From NCBI GenBank assembly GCA_964459985.1, contig CAYWOS010000076.1, forward strand, positions 1 through 6,099: a stretch of 6,099 nt of DNA, read 5' to 3'. The stretch comes from CAYWOS01 sp964459985 (lineage in GTDB: Bacteria > Bacillota > Clostridia > Christensenellales > Aristaeellaceae). Shown here piece after piece: positions 1 to 5,790 of this stretch (its first letter is position 1; the number at the start of each line of letters is the position of its first letter). The notes beneath the pieces were generated by a model. It was not told the DNA's origin. It saw only the letters and a list, made by a program, of their open reading frames with translations, and did not search any database. Position numbers and translations under genes: made by a program.

Positions 1-279
1 GGAATTACAAATAGTGTACCCAATAGAAAGAGACAACACAGTGCGGACGTGCTACATCCATGGCGGAAAGACTATCATATGGTAGTTATCGCTACTGGAT
101 TATCAAGACCTGCTGCAAGGACTGGTGAACAAGTGCTTATTTCATCATTTACTTTACAAAACGTGGAAAACGCCAGAAGAGAAATCGCTGTAGGTAATAT
201 GCCTCAATTGGCTCATCATATTGGTGTAATAGCTGAACTTTGGAAAATAGATGAGATTCCTATGGCAATGTTGAGATGA
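1..279 (+). CDS. C-terminal part of an unrecognised protein (5' end outside window)
   Basis: Frame 1 is open from the first base to a TGA at 277-279, giving about 92 residues. The gene probably begins upstream of the window: the only early starts (GTG at 49, ATG at 88) have no good ribosome site, and the frame continues back to the edge. The visible protein has an aromatic/His/basic patch (LHPWRKDYH), a hydrophobic strand (MVVIATGL), then an amphipathic region containing NARREIAVGN and AHHIGVIAELW, and ends in PMAMLR. There is no signal peptide or membrane segment in this part. Base composition is AT-rich, like the next gene and unlike everything after 1150. The next gene starts 14 bases after the stop, so the two are likely co-transcribed. 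I do not recognise the family. A polymorphic-toxin C-terminus followed by its partner is one possibility, by inference from layout only. Confidence 0.6.
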   Translation, partial: GITNSVPNRKRQHSADVLHPWRKDYHMVVIATGLSRPAARTGEQVLISSFTLQNVENARREIAVGNMPQLAHHIGVIAELWKIDEIPMAMLR

Positions 280-280
280 G

Positions 281-285
281 AGGGG
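281..285 (+). promoter_or_regulatory. Ribosome binding site for the MGAWG-type gene
   Basis: AGGGG lies 8 bases before the GTG at 294. This decides the start: the ATG at 276, which overlaps the previous stop as ATGA, would add six residues (MRGDEN) before the family-like MGAWGT N-terminus and would place this purine tract inside the coding region. Confidence 0.6.
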
Positions 286-293
286 ATGAGAAC

Positions 294-1148
294 GTGGGTG
301 CATGGGGAACCAGCATATTTTCTGATGATACTGCTTGCGATGTAAGGGATACTTACGAAGACCTATTGCGGTATAATCGAACGCCAGAAGAAGCTGAACG
401 ATTGACAATAGCTGAACTTGAAATGGCAAACGCTGATGTTGAATCTTCCGCTTGGCTCGCACTGGCTGCAACTGAATGGCGATGTGGACGGTTGCTTTCA
501 GATATTGCTCTTACAAAAGCGATACATATTATTGATAATGATGTTGATATCAACCTATGGGAAACGGATAAACAAAAAGAAAGCAGAAGGAAAGCCCTGG
601 TGAAATTACGCAAGCAGCTATTATCCCCTCTTCCTCGCGCAAAAACCTTAAAACCTCTTCCTGTAATTCATTCGCCTTGGAACATTGGGGACATAATTGC
701 TGTTAAAATGCCGGATGTTGACAAGTATCCATTGACATCCGGACAATATGCATTGCTGCATGTTATAAGTATTAAGAAAGTAAAGAACTCAAAATATGCG
801 CCGGATACGGAGTATTCGGAAATACCATATTTTTTAGTATTTAATTGGTTTGGAAGTGACCCTCTTACAGATGCTAATGTTATTGATGACAATTGTTATG
901 CAATTAAAGTAGTGCATGGTATTGAGTGGAGTAAGCCAGTTACTTATCATCGTGCTGTTTTGCGGTTGGATATCTCCGCCGGCGATGAAGATGCATGCCG
1001 GGTTTATCAGGTCGTAGGGCATAAGCTTGCACCGTCAATAGAAACGATACGAACTCAGTATGATGGGTGCGAGAGCGCAAATTGCGCTGTGTTATCACAT
1101 TATGTACAGCGTTGGTTGGGATTTTCTGAACACAGCGTTCTCAGATAA
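294..1148 (+). CDS. Hypothetical protein with MGAWGT N-terminus (DUF4259-like)
   Basis: The 284-residue product starts at GTG 294 and ends at TAA 1146-1148. Its N-terminus MGAWGTSIFSDDTACDVRD matches, from memory, a widespread family of bacterial hypothetical proteins that begin MGAWG.G.F..DDA and are annotated as DUF4259 or similar. Residues 1-110 look mostly helical (PEEAERLTIAELEMA, then WLALAATEWRCGRL) and end in a basic stretch RRKALVKLRKQLLSPLPR. After a proline-rich linker (about 112-128), residues 129-284 look beta-rich (WNIGDIIAVKM, GQYALLHVISIKK, PYFLVFNWFG). This suggests two domains. No signal peptide or membrane segment is seen, so it is probably cytoplasmic. It is AT-rich compared with downstream genes, which suggests acquisition or an accessory locus. 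The function of the family is not known to me; an immunity or defence-related role is possible but unproven. Confidence 0.82.
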   Translation: MGAWGTSIFSDDTACDVRDTYEDLLRYNRTPEEAERLTIAELEMANADVESSAWLALAATEWRCGRLLSDIALTKAIHIIDNDVDINLWETDKQKESRRKALVKLRKQLLSPLPRAKTLKPLPVIHSPWNIGDIIAVKMPDVDKYPLTSGQYALLHVISIKKVKNSKYAPDTEYSEIPYFLVFNWFGSDPLTDANVIDDNCYAIKVVHGIEWSKPVTYHRAVLRLDISAGDEDACRVYQVVGHKLAPSIETIRTQYDGCESANCAVLSHYVQRWLGFSEHSVLR

Positions 1149-1202
1149 TCAACATCTTCAGCAGCACGGACGGTTCGCTCCGCGCGCCGCGCAATTTGGG
1201 TC

Positions 1203-1231
1203 TGGTAAAATGCGTCGTCATCCTGTATAAT
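1203..1231 (+). promoter_or_regulatory. Probable sigma-A-type promoter for the solute-binding protein operon
   Basis: A perfect -10 hexamer TATAAT lies at 1226-1231. The best-placed -35 at 17-base spacing is TGGTAA (1203-1208), matching only three of six consensus positions (TTGACA), so the -35 is weak. Transcription would start near 1238, leaving a leader of about 30 bases before ATG 1271. This is the only good promoter-like sequence ahead of the six-gene run. Activity is inferred from sequence only. Confidence 0.55.
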
Positions 1232-1251
1232 AGAAGTCTGCTACGATGATC

Positions 1252-1260
1252 GGGAGGGGG
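1252..1260 (+). promoter_or_regulatory. Strong purine-rich ribosome site before the lipoprotein gene
   Basis: GGGAGGGGG lies 10 bases before ATG 1271. It is equally well placed for the ATG at 1263, which opens a three-codon frame (Met-Ile-Ser-stop) whose TGA at 1272-1274 overlaps the real start codon. Confidence 0.65.
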
Positions 1261-1270
1261 ACATGATTTC

Positions 1271-2809
1271 ATGAAGCGATTGACGGCGATCCTGCTGTCC
1301 TTGATTCTGTTGACGGGATGTATCACGGCCTTTGCGGAGAATGTCGAAAACTCGCAAGAGCGCTATGTGCTGGCGGGGCTGGACACCGCGCAATACGGCA
1401 TGGGCGGCGCGCTCGGCGGCTCGTCCTACCGCTCGTGGAACGACAACCTGTTTTTCAAACGCATGGAGACGCTCACGTGCGTCGGCTTTGAGTTGCGCCA
1501 GTACACCGATCCGAAGGCGTGGACCGATGCGAAGGCGGCGATGACGGCGGGCGCGGATATGCCCGACGTGCTGTTCAAGGCTTCGCTGTCAAGCGCCGAG
1601 TGCATGGAAATGCGCGAACGCGGCGCGCTGATTGATCTGCTGCCTTTGCTTAAGGAGAATTGCCCCAATCTGTGGGCGATTCTTCAAAACCATCCGGATT
1701 ATTTGGCGGCGATCACACTGCCCGACGGCAGCGTTCCCGCGCTGCCCTATATCTACTCGACGCCGCTCCAGAACTGTATTTGGATCAACTGCTCGTGGCT
1801 TGAATCGCTCAAGCTGAAGGAACCGACGACGGCGGAGGAGCTCAAGTTGGTGCTTGAAGCGTTCCGCGACCGCGATCCCAACGGAAACGGACAGCAGGAC
1901 GAGATCCCGCTCGGGTTTCTTGGCGCGTTCGATCTGAAGTATCTGGCGCACGCGTTCGGGCTGTACGCCAATGACTACAATATCTACGTCGAGGACGGGA
2001 TCGTCCGCTTCATGCCGCTTGACGAGCAATTCCGCTCGTTCGTCGCGTGGTGCCGCGAGCTGTATACCGAAAAACTACTGGATAACGATGGTTTTTCCAC
2101 GGCGGATACCATGCGCGCCGTCAGCGATCAGAACGCGAAGCCGACTTACGGCGCGATCATCACGACCAATGCCGGCAGTATTTTCAGCACCTCCTGGGCC
2201 GCCGACTACAAACCGCTGATGCCGTTGGCGTACGACGGCGTCAGCGCGTACCGGGAAACTGTGGGGCGTCTGCTTCGCGGCGCGTTCGCCGTGACGAGCG
2301 CCTGTGAAGAGCCGGAAAAAATGCTGAAATGGGTGGACGCACTGTACGGCGAGACGGGCGCGAGGCTCGCGTATATCGGATTGGAAAACGTCGATTATCT
2401 CATCGACGGCGACGGGACTTGGCGCTACACCGATACGGTGGCGTCCGATTCCCTGTTTTCTATCAACTCGCTGATCACGGGCGGCGGGTCGCTGCCCGGC
2501 GCGGCGGTCGACGATTTCCAGAAACAGTACAACGACGCCGCGCTCGGCGAAATCACGGAACGCCTCGAGCGAGCGGGTGAAATGCTGGTTCAGCCGTTCC
2601 CTTATTGCCATCTGACGCGCGCGCAGCAGGCGCAAGTTACCGAGATGCAGAACGAAATCGGGCTGTACGTCGATATGCAGATCGTGCGCTGGGTGCTCGG
2701 TGAAATCGAAATCTCGGACGAAACATTCGGCGAGTTCGAGGCGGAGCTGAATCGTATCCGGCTCCCCGAGTTCCTCGCGTTCTGGCAGGACGTATACGAT
2801 CATCTGTGA
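1271..2809 (+). CDS. Extracellular solute-binding lipoprotein (ABC transporter family 1 type)
   Basis: The 512-residue product starts with a lipoprotein signal: basic MKR, a hydrophobic core (residues 4-14) and the lipobox LTGC with Cys17 as the expected lipidation site. An AFA sequence at 20-22 could alternatively be read as a signal peptidase I site, but the lipobox fits better. The mature protein would sit on the outer face of the membrane. The body matches large sugar/oligopeptide-type solute-binding proteins: a MPDVLF strand (97-102), ALIDLLPLLKENCPNL (119-134), LPDGSVPALPY (150-160) and the calcium-loop-like DRDPNGNGQQDE (200-211) followed by IPLGF. These features are common in carbohydrate-binding members of Clostridia and Bacilli. 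Length is typical of the long (about 500-residue) type. No permease or ATPase gene lies in the window, so the transporter must be elsewhere if it is one. The kinase gene starts 14 bases downstream, suggesting a sugar ligand. The ligand itself cannot be read from the sequence. Confidence 0.88.
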   Translation: MKRLTAILLSLILLTGCITAFAENVENSQERYVLAGLDTAQYGMGGALGGSSYRSWNDNLFFKRMETLTCVGFELRQYTDPKAWTDAKAAMTAGADMPDVLFKASLSSAECMEMRERGALIDLLPLLKENCPNLWAILQNHPDYLAAITLPDGSVPALPYIYSTPLQNCIWINCSWLESLKLKEPTTAEELKLVLEAFRDRDPNGNGQQDEIPLGFLGAFDLKYLAHAFGLYANDYNIYVEDGIVRFMPLDEQFRSFVAWCRELYTEKLLDNDGFSTADTMRAVSDQNAKPTYGAIITTNAGSIFSTSWAADYKPLMPLAYDGVSAYRETVGRLLRGAFAVTSACEEPEKMLKWVDALYGETGARLAYIGLENVDYLIDGDGTWRYTDTVASDSLFSINSLITGGGSLPGAAVDDFQKQYNDAALGEITERLERAGEMLVQPFPYCHLTRAQQAQVTEMQNEIGLYVDMQIVRWVLGEIEISDETFGEFEAELNRIRLPEFLAFWQDVYDHL

Positions 2810-2810
2810 C

Positions 2811-2815
2811 GGAGG
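2811..2815 (+). promoter_or_regulatory. Ribosome binding site deciding the GHMP kinase start
   Basis: GGAGG lies 8 bases before ATG 2824. It falls inside the frame that could open with GTG at 2806, so the GTG (six extra residues, overlapping the previous stop) is unlikely to be the start. Confidence 0.75.
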
Positions 2816-2823
2816 ATAAAGCG

Positions 2824-4107
2824 ATGGATATCTACTCGTCTGCCATGGCGAAACTGCGCTCGACCGATATGCTGAACACCTTGAGCCGCCTTTACGGGCA
2901 CGGCGACAGCACGCTTGCCTGCCAGATCGCGCGTTACTCCCAGTTGGTGAAGCTGCACGAGGACGTGTATCACGCGGAAAGCCCGATGAAGATCGTCAGC
3001 GCGCCCGGCCGCGTGGAGATCGCGGGCAATCACACCGATCACAACAACGGCAGAGTGCTCGCCGCCGCCGTGAATCTGGACGGCGTGGCGGCCGTCACGC
3101 CGCGCGGCGATCGGCTTGCGCGCGTCCAGAGCATCGGCTATCCCGCGCTGGAGATATCGCTGGATGATTTGAGCGTCCACGATGAGGAAAAGGGCACGTC
3201 GGCGGCGCTCATTCGCGGCGTCGCCGCCGCCATGCAGGAAAAGGGATTCAGAATCGGCGGATTTGACGCCGTGATCGCGTCCGACGTGATGAGCGGGAGC
3301 GGCCTGTCCTCCTCCGCAGCGTACGAGGTGCTGATCAGCGCGGTTTTTGACGCGCTGTATAACGGCTTTTCGGTCGATCCCGTCGTGCGCGCCGAGATCG
3401 CGCAGTACGCCGAGAACGTCTATTTCGGGAAGCCGTCCGGACTCATGGATCAAACGGCGTCGTCGGTCGGCGGACTGGTTGCCATTGACTTCAAGGACGC
3501 GCCGGTCATCGAACCGCTTACTTTCTCCTTTGCCGATGCGGGGTATTCCATTGTCGTCGTCGGGACGGGCGGCTCGCATGACAGCTTGACCGACGAATAC
3601 GCCGCCATTCGCCGCGAAATGGAGCAGGTCGCCGCGCATTTCGGCGAGAAAACGCTGCGCCGCGTACACCCCGAGCAGGTCGTCGAGGAAATTTCCGCGC
3701 TGCGCCGCGAGTGCGGCGAGCGCGCCGTCCTGCGCGCGCTGCACTATTTCAAGGAAAACGCCCGTGTTAAAGCGGATGTGTGCGCCATCAAAAAGAATGA
3801 CGTGCAGAAACTGCTCTCGGGGATCATCGAGTCGGGCGAGAGCAGCTGGATGCTTTTGCAGAACATATTCGCGCAGGGCGCGGGCGGGGAACAGCCGCTG
3901 GCGCTGGCGCTGGCGCTCGCCAAGGACATGCTGACGGGCAAGGGCGCGTGGCGCGTGCATGGCGGCGGGTTTGCCGGCACAACGCTCAACATCGTGCCCA
4001 CGGGCGACGTGCCGTACTTCGTCCGCCACATGGAGCGCGCGTTCGGCGACCATTGCTGCATTACGCTCGACGTCCGCCCCGTCGGCGCCGCGGTGGTGTG
4101 CGAGTAA
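2824..4107 (+). CDS. Galactokinase-family GHMP sugar kinase
   Basis: The 427-residue product has all three GHMP kinase motifs. Motif 1 is PGRVEIAGNHTDHNNG (61-76), the galactokinase signature region. Motif 2, the phosphate-binding loop, is SGSGLSSSAA (157-166). Motif 3 is HGGGFAG (379-385). GLMDQ (206-210) supplies the usual galactokinase catalytic Asp (Asp209), and Arg63 matches the catalytic Arg of motif 1. Galactokinase makes galactose 1-phosphate from galactose and ATP in the cytoplasm, the first step of the Leloir pathway. Here the signature differs: classic enzymes read GRVNLIGEHTDY, while this one has Glu65 and, at the sugar-contacting Glu, Asn69. The substrate may therefore not be galactose. 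The N-terminus is about 50 residues before motif 1, longer than in E. coli GalK. It follows a solute-binding lipoprotein by 14 bases and abuts tsaE. No galT or galE is present. Family assignment is firm; substrate is not, so no symbol is given. Confidence 0.88.
   Translation: MDIYSSAMAKLRSTDMLNTLSRLYGHGDSTLACQIARYSQLVKLHEDVYHAESPMKIVSAPGRVEIAGNHTDHNNGRVLAAAVNLDGVAAVTPRGDRLARVQSIGYPALEISLDDLSVHDEEKGTSAALIRGVAAAMQEKGFRIGGFDAVIASDVMSGSGLSSSAAYEVLISAVFDALYNGFSVDPVVRAEIAQYAENVYFGKPSGLMDQTASSVGGLVAIDFKDAPVIEPLTFSFADAGYSIVVVGTGGSHDSLTDEYAAIRREMEQVAAHFGEKTLRRVHPEQVVEEISALRRECGERAVLRALHYFKENARVKADVCAIKKNDVQKLLSGIIESGESSWMLLQNIFAQGAGGEQPLALALALAKDMLTGKGAWRVHGGGFAGTTLNIVPTGDVPYFVRHMERAFGDHCCITLDVRPVGAAVVCE
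3898..3921 (+). repeat. Short hexanucleotide repeat inside the GHMP kinase gene
   Basis: CTGGCG is repeated three times in tandem (3898-3915), followed by a degenerate copy CTCGCC. It encodes Leu-Ala repeats (residues 359-366) in a predicted helix just before motif 3. Unit gain or loss would keep the reading frame. It is probably just codon bias in an Ala/Leu-rich helix. Confidence 0.5.
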
Positions 4108-4581
4108 ATGATGCCGCTTGCCTTTGACATCGTTTATCATACCCGTTCCGCCGCCGAGACGCGCGCGCTGGGCGACGCGCTTTCGCGCTGCCTGCGGGCG
4201 GGCGACGTCGTGCTGCTGGACGGCGACATGGGCGCGGGCAAAAGCGAGTTTGCGCGCGGCGTGGCGCGCGGGCTCGGCGTGACGACCGCCGTCCCCAGCC
4301 CGTCCTTCACCATCATGAACGCCTACCCGGACGCCGGAATTCCCCTGTATCATTTTGATTTCTATCGCGTCAAGGACGAGCGCGAGATCTACGAAATCGG
4401 GCTGAACGAGTTCATCGGCGGCGACGGCGCGGCGCTGATCGAATGGTACGGGCGCGCCGAAAGCTGCCTGCCGCCCGACGCGCTGAAAGTGCTTATTCGT
4501 GCGGAGGAAGACGACGCGCGCGCGATTACATTCGAAAGAATCGGCGGTTTTCACGCGCTGGACGGAGGCGGGAATACGTGA
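4108..4581 (+). CDS. tsaE: tRNA threonylcarbamoyladenosine biosynthesis ATPase TsaE
   Basis: The 157-residue product matches TsaE (YjeE) in length and motifs. It has a P-loop GDMGAGKS (39-46, Lys45), the family motif SPSFTIMNAY (64-73), YHFDFYRV (81-88) with the conserved Asp84, and IEW (111-113). TsaE is a small cytoplasmic ATPase that works with TsaB and TsaD to place the threonylcarbamoyl group on A37 of tRNAs reading ANN codons. The P-loop has Ser46-Glu47 where E. coli has Thr-Thr, a mild variation. The start ATG directly follows the kinase stop with no gap and no strong ribosome site, so translation is probably coupled; a second ATG at 4111 is an equally plausible start. The stop overlaps the tsaB start as GTGA. 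The identification is secure. Confidence 0.95.
   Translation: MMPLAFDIVYHTRSAAETRALGDALSRCLRAGDVVLLDGDMGAGKSEFARGVARGLGVTTAVPSPSFTIMNAYPDAGIPLYHFDFYRVKDEREIYEIGLNEFIGGDGAALIEWYGRAESCLPPDALKVLIRAEEDDARAITFERIGGFHALDGGGNT
4564..4568 (+). promoter_or_regulatory. Ribosome binding site deciding the tsaB GTG start
   Basis: GGAGG lies 9 bases before GTG 4578, inside the end of tsaE. The frame stays open upstream to 4443, but that extension is arginine-rich shadow of tsaE; the family N-terminus (ILLALDTS) begins right at this GTG. Confidence 0.75.
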
Positions 4582-5279
4582 TTCTGCTTGCCCTTGACAC
4601 ATCGGGCCCTTCGGCGGGCGTCGCCGTTCTGCGGGACGGCGAGATTGCGTACGAAGCCGCCGTCCGAAGCGGAAAAACGCACTCGGTCAATCTGATGCCC
4701 ATGATCGACGAAGCGTACGCGCGCTCGGGCGCGTCGGTCGATCAGACGGATTACTTTGCCGTGACCGTCGGCCCCGGTTCGTTCACCGGCGTGCGCATCG
4801 GCGTGAGCTGCGTAAAAACGCTGGCGCATGTGACGAATAAGCCCTGCGTCGCCGTCGACGCGCTCGAGGCGCTGGCGGCGGGCGCGATTGGATTTAACGG
4901 AGTGATCTGTCCCATTCAGGACGCGCGCGCGGGGCAGGTATACGGCGCGATCTTTACGGGCGATCCGTTCAAACGGCTGACGGACGACACGCCGATGTTG
5001 ATCGGGGACTTCTGCCGTCAGGCGCTGTCTTTTGACCGCCGGGCGCTTTTTCTCGGCGACGGCGTGAAGCCGCAGAAGGAAACCGTGGCGGCGATGATGG
5101 GGGAGCGCGCCCTGTTCGCGCCCGCGCCCGCGATGTATCTGCGCCCGGCGGCGGTCGCGTGGCTTGCCGCGCGGGATATCGACCGCGCGGTCGATTATAC
5201 GGCGCTTTCACCGCTCTATCTGCGCGCACCGCAGGCGGAGAGACAGAGGAATCTTGCGGAGGCGGCGAGGCGTGAATAA
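4578..5279 (+). CDS. tsaB: tRNA threonylcarbamoyladenosine biosynthesis protein TsaB
   Basis: The 233-residue product begins MILLALDTSGPSAGVAVLRDG, the first ASKHA-fold strand pair of the TsaB/TsaD superfamily. It continues with KTHSVNLMPMI (33-43), the hallmark GPGSFTGVRIG (65-75) and DARAGQVYGAIF (115-126), all typical of TsaB (YeaZ). TsaB has lost the metal-binding catalytic site of TsaD and acts as its scaffold, bringing TsaE to the complex for t6A37 synthesis on tRNA. Length matches the family (about 230). It starts with GTG overlapping the tsaE stop by 4 bases and ends 8 bases inside rimI, so translation is likely coupled across all three. TsaD, the catalytic partner, is not in the window. 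The identification is secure. Confidence 0.95.
   Translation: MILLALDTSGPSAGVAVLRDGEIAYEAAVRSGKTHSVNLMPMIDEAYARSGASVDQTDYFAVTVGPGSFTGVRIGVSCVKTLAHVTNKPCVAVDALEALAAGAIGFNGVICPIQDARAGQVYGAIFTGDPFKRLTDDTPMLIGDFCRQALSFDRRALFLGDGVKPQKETVAAMMGERALFAPAPAMYLRPAAVAWLAARDIDRAVDYTALSPLYLRAPQAERQRNLAEAARRE
5258..5262 (+). promoter_or_regulatory. Ribosome binding site deciding the rimI GTG start
   Basis: GGAGG lies 9 bases before GTG 5272, within the last codons of tsaB. The open frame reaches back to 5164, but those residues are an arginine-rich shadow of tsaB, and the GNAT fold begins at VTIRRMTIDDV just after this GTG. Confidence 0.72.
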
Positions 5280-5769
5280 CGATGTAACGATTCGCCGCAT
5301 GACGATCGACGACGTGGACGGCGTGTACGCCGTTGAGAAGGATACATTCACCAAACCGTGGCGGCGGGAAGATTTCGTGCGTGAAATGACCGCGAACGCC
5401 TGCGCGCGGTATCTGACGGCCGTCGTCGACGGCAAAATCATCGGGTTTGCCGGCGCGTGGGTGGTGTTCGACGAGGCGCATATCACCAATATCGCCGTTC
5501 AAAAGGAGTATCGCGGGCGCGGTATCGGCCGCGCGCTGACGCGGGGCATCATGCGCTACGCCGCCAATCTGGGCGCGCGCGTCATGACGCTCGAGGTGCG
5601 CCAAAGCAACGCGATCGCGCAGGCGCTGTACCATTCGCTCGGGTTTCACACGGCGTCGGTGCGTAAAAAGTACTATGAGGACAACGGCGAGGACGCGCTG
5701 CTCATGGTTTGCGCGGGGATGCCGGATGCGGACGACGACTTTGAGGAAGAGGAAACCGTGCGGGAATAG
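5272..5769 (+). CDS. rimI: RimI-type N-alpha-acetyltransferase (GNAT)
   Basis: The 165-residue product is a GNAT acetyltransferase. It starts VTIRRMTIDDVDGVYAVEKDTF, has ITNIAVQKEYRGRGIGRAL (71-89) with the acetyl-CoA pyrophosphate loop RGRGIG (81-86), then LEVRQSNAIAQALYHSLGF (107-125) and YYEDNGEDALLM (134-145). Glu108 and Tyr120 correspond to the residues proposed as general base and acid in E. coli RimI. RimI acetylates the N-terminal alanine of ribosomal protein S18; homologues may have a wider target range. Its place directly after tsaE-tsaB is the usual arrangement and supports RimI over other GNATs. A C-terminal extension (152-165) carries nine acidic residues in fourteen, beyond the typical fold of about 150 residues. 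It overlaps tsaB by 8 bases. The acceptor substrate is inferred from family. Confidence 0.92.
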   Translation: MNNDVTIRRMTIDDVDGVYAVEKDTFTKPWRREDFVREMTANACARYLTAVVDGKIIGFAGAWVVFDEAHITNIAVQKEYRGRGIGRALTRGIMRYAANLGARVMTLEVRQSNAIAQALYHSLGFHTASVRKKYYEDNGEDALLMVCAGMPDADDDFEEEETVRE

Positions 5770-5779
5770 CCGCGCACTT

Positions 5780-5783
5780 GGAG
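5780..5783 (+). promoter_or_regulatory. Ribosome binding site for the downstream TTG-start gene
   Basis: GGAG lies 7 bases before TTG 5791, in the short gap after the rimI stop. It is the main reason for choosing a TTG start over the in-frame ATG at 5851, which has no such site. Confidence 0.55.
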
Positions 5784-5790
5784 AACTGCT

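Larger units (their letters stand above)
1149..1270 (+). other. Intergenic region and composition boundary
   Basis: This 122-base gap separates the AT-rich gene pair from the G+C-rich operon. The first 50 bases are already G+C-rich (CGCTCCGCGCGCCGCGC near 1176-1192), so composition changes almost exactly at the stop codon at 1148. The second half holds a probable promoter and ribosome site. No convincing hairpin followed by a T tract is visible for the upstream genes. I found no tRNA end or obvious flanking repeat here. Confidence 0.5.

Noticed and set aside
276..293. ATG at 276 overlapping the previous stop (ATGA) as the start of the MGAWG-type gene
   Set aside because: GTG 294 has an AGGGG site 8 bases upstream and gives the family-like MGAWGT N-terminus; the ATG would add six unmatched residues. 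It remains possible as a coupled start.
1148..1249. Short coding-looking stretch after the AT-rich gene (reads INIFSSTDGSLRAPRNLGLVKCVV in one frame)
   Set aside because: It could be a relic of a gene cut by insertion of the AT-rich segment, but it is only about 33 codons with no start, and it overlaps the promoter. Too little to call a pseudogene.
2075..2803. A 242-residue minus-strand open frame opposite the solute-binding protein gene
   Set aside because: No motif, biased composition, and no promoter or ribosome site; shadow of the plus-strand gene.
2800..4602. A 600-residue open frame on the minus strand, opposite the kinase and tsaE
   Set aside because: It is rich in Arg, His, Ala and Gln with no recognisable motif and lies exactly opposite two securely identified genes. 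Long antisense frames are expected in G+C-rich coding DNA.
5758..5778. Possible hairpin around the rimI stop (GTGCGGG...CCGCGCAC)
   Set aside because: The stem is interrupted by a bulge and mismatch and has no T tract after it; the next gene follows with a good ribosome site, so a terminator is unlikely.
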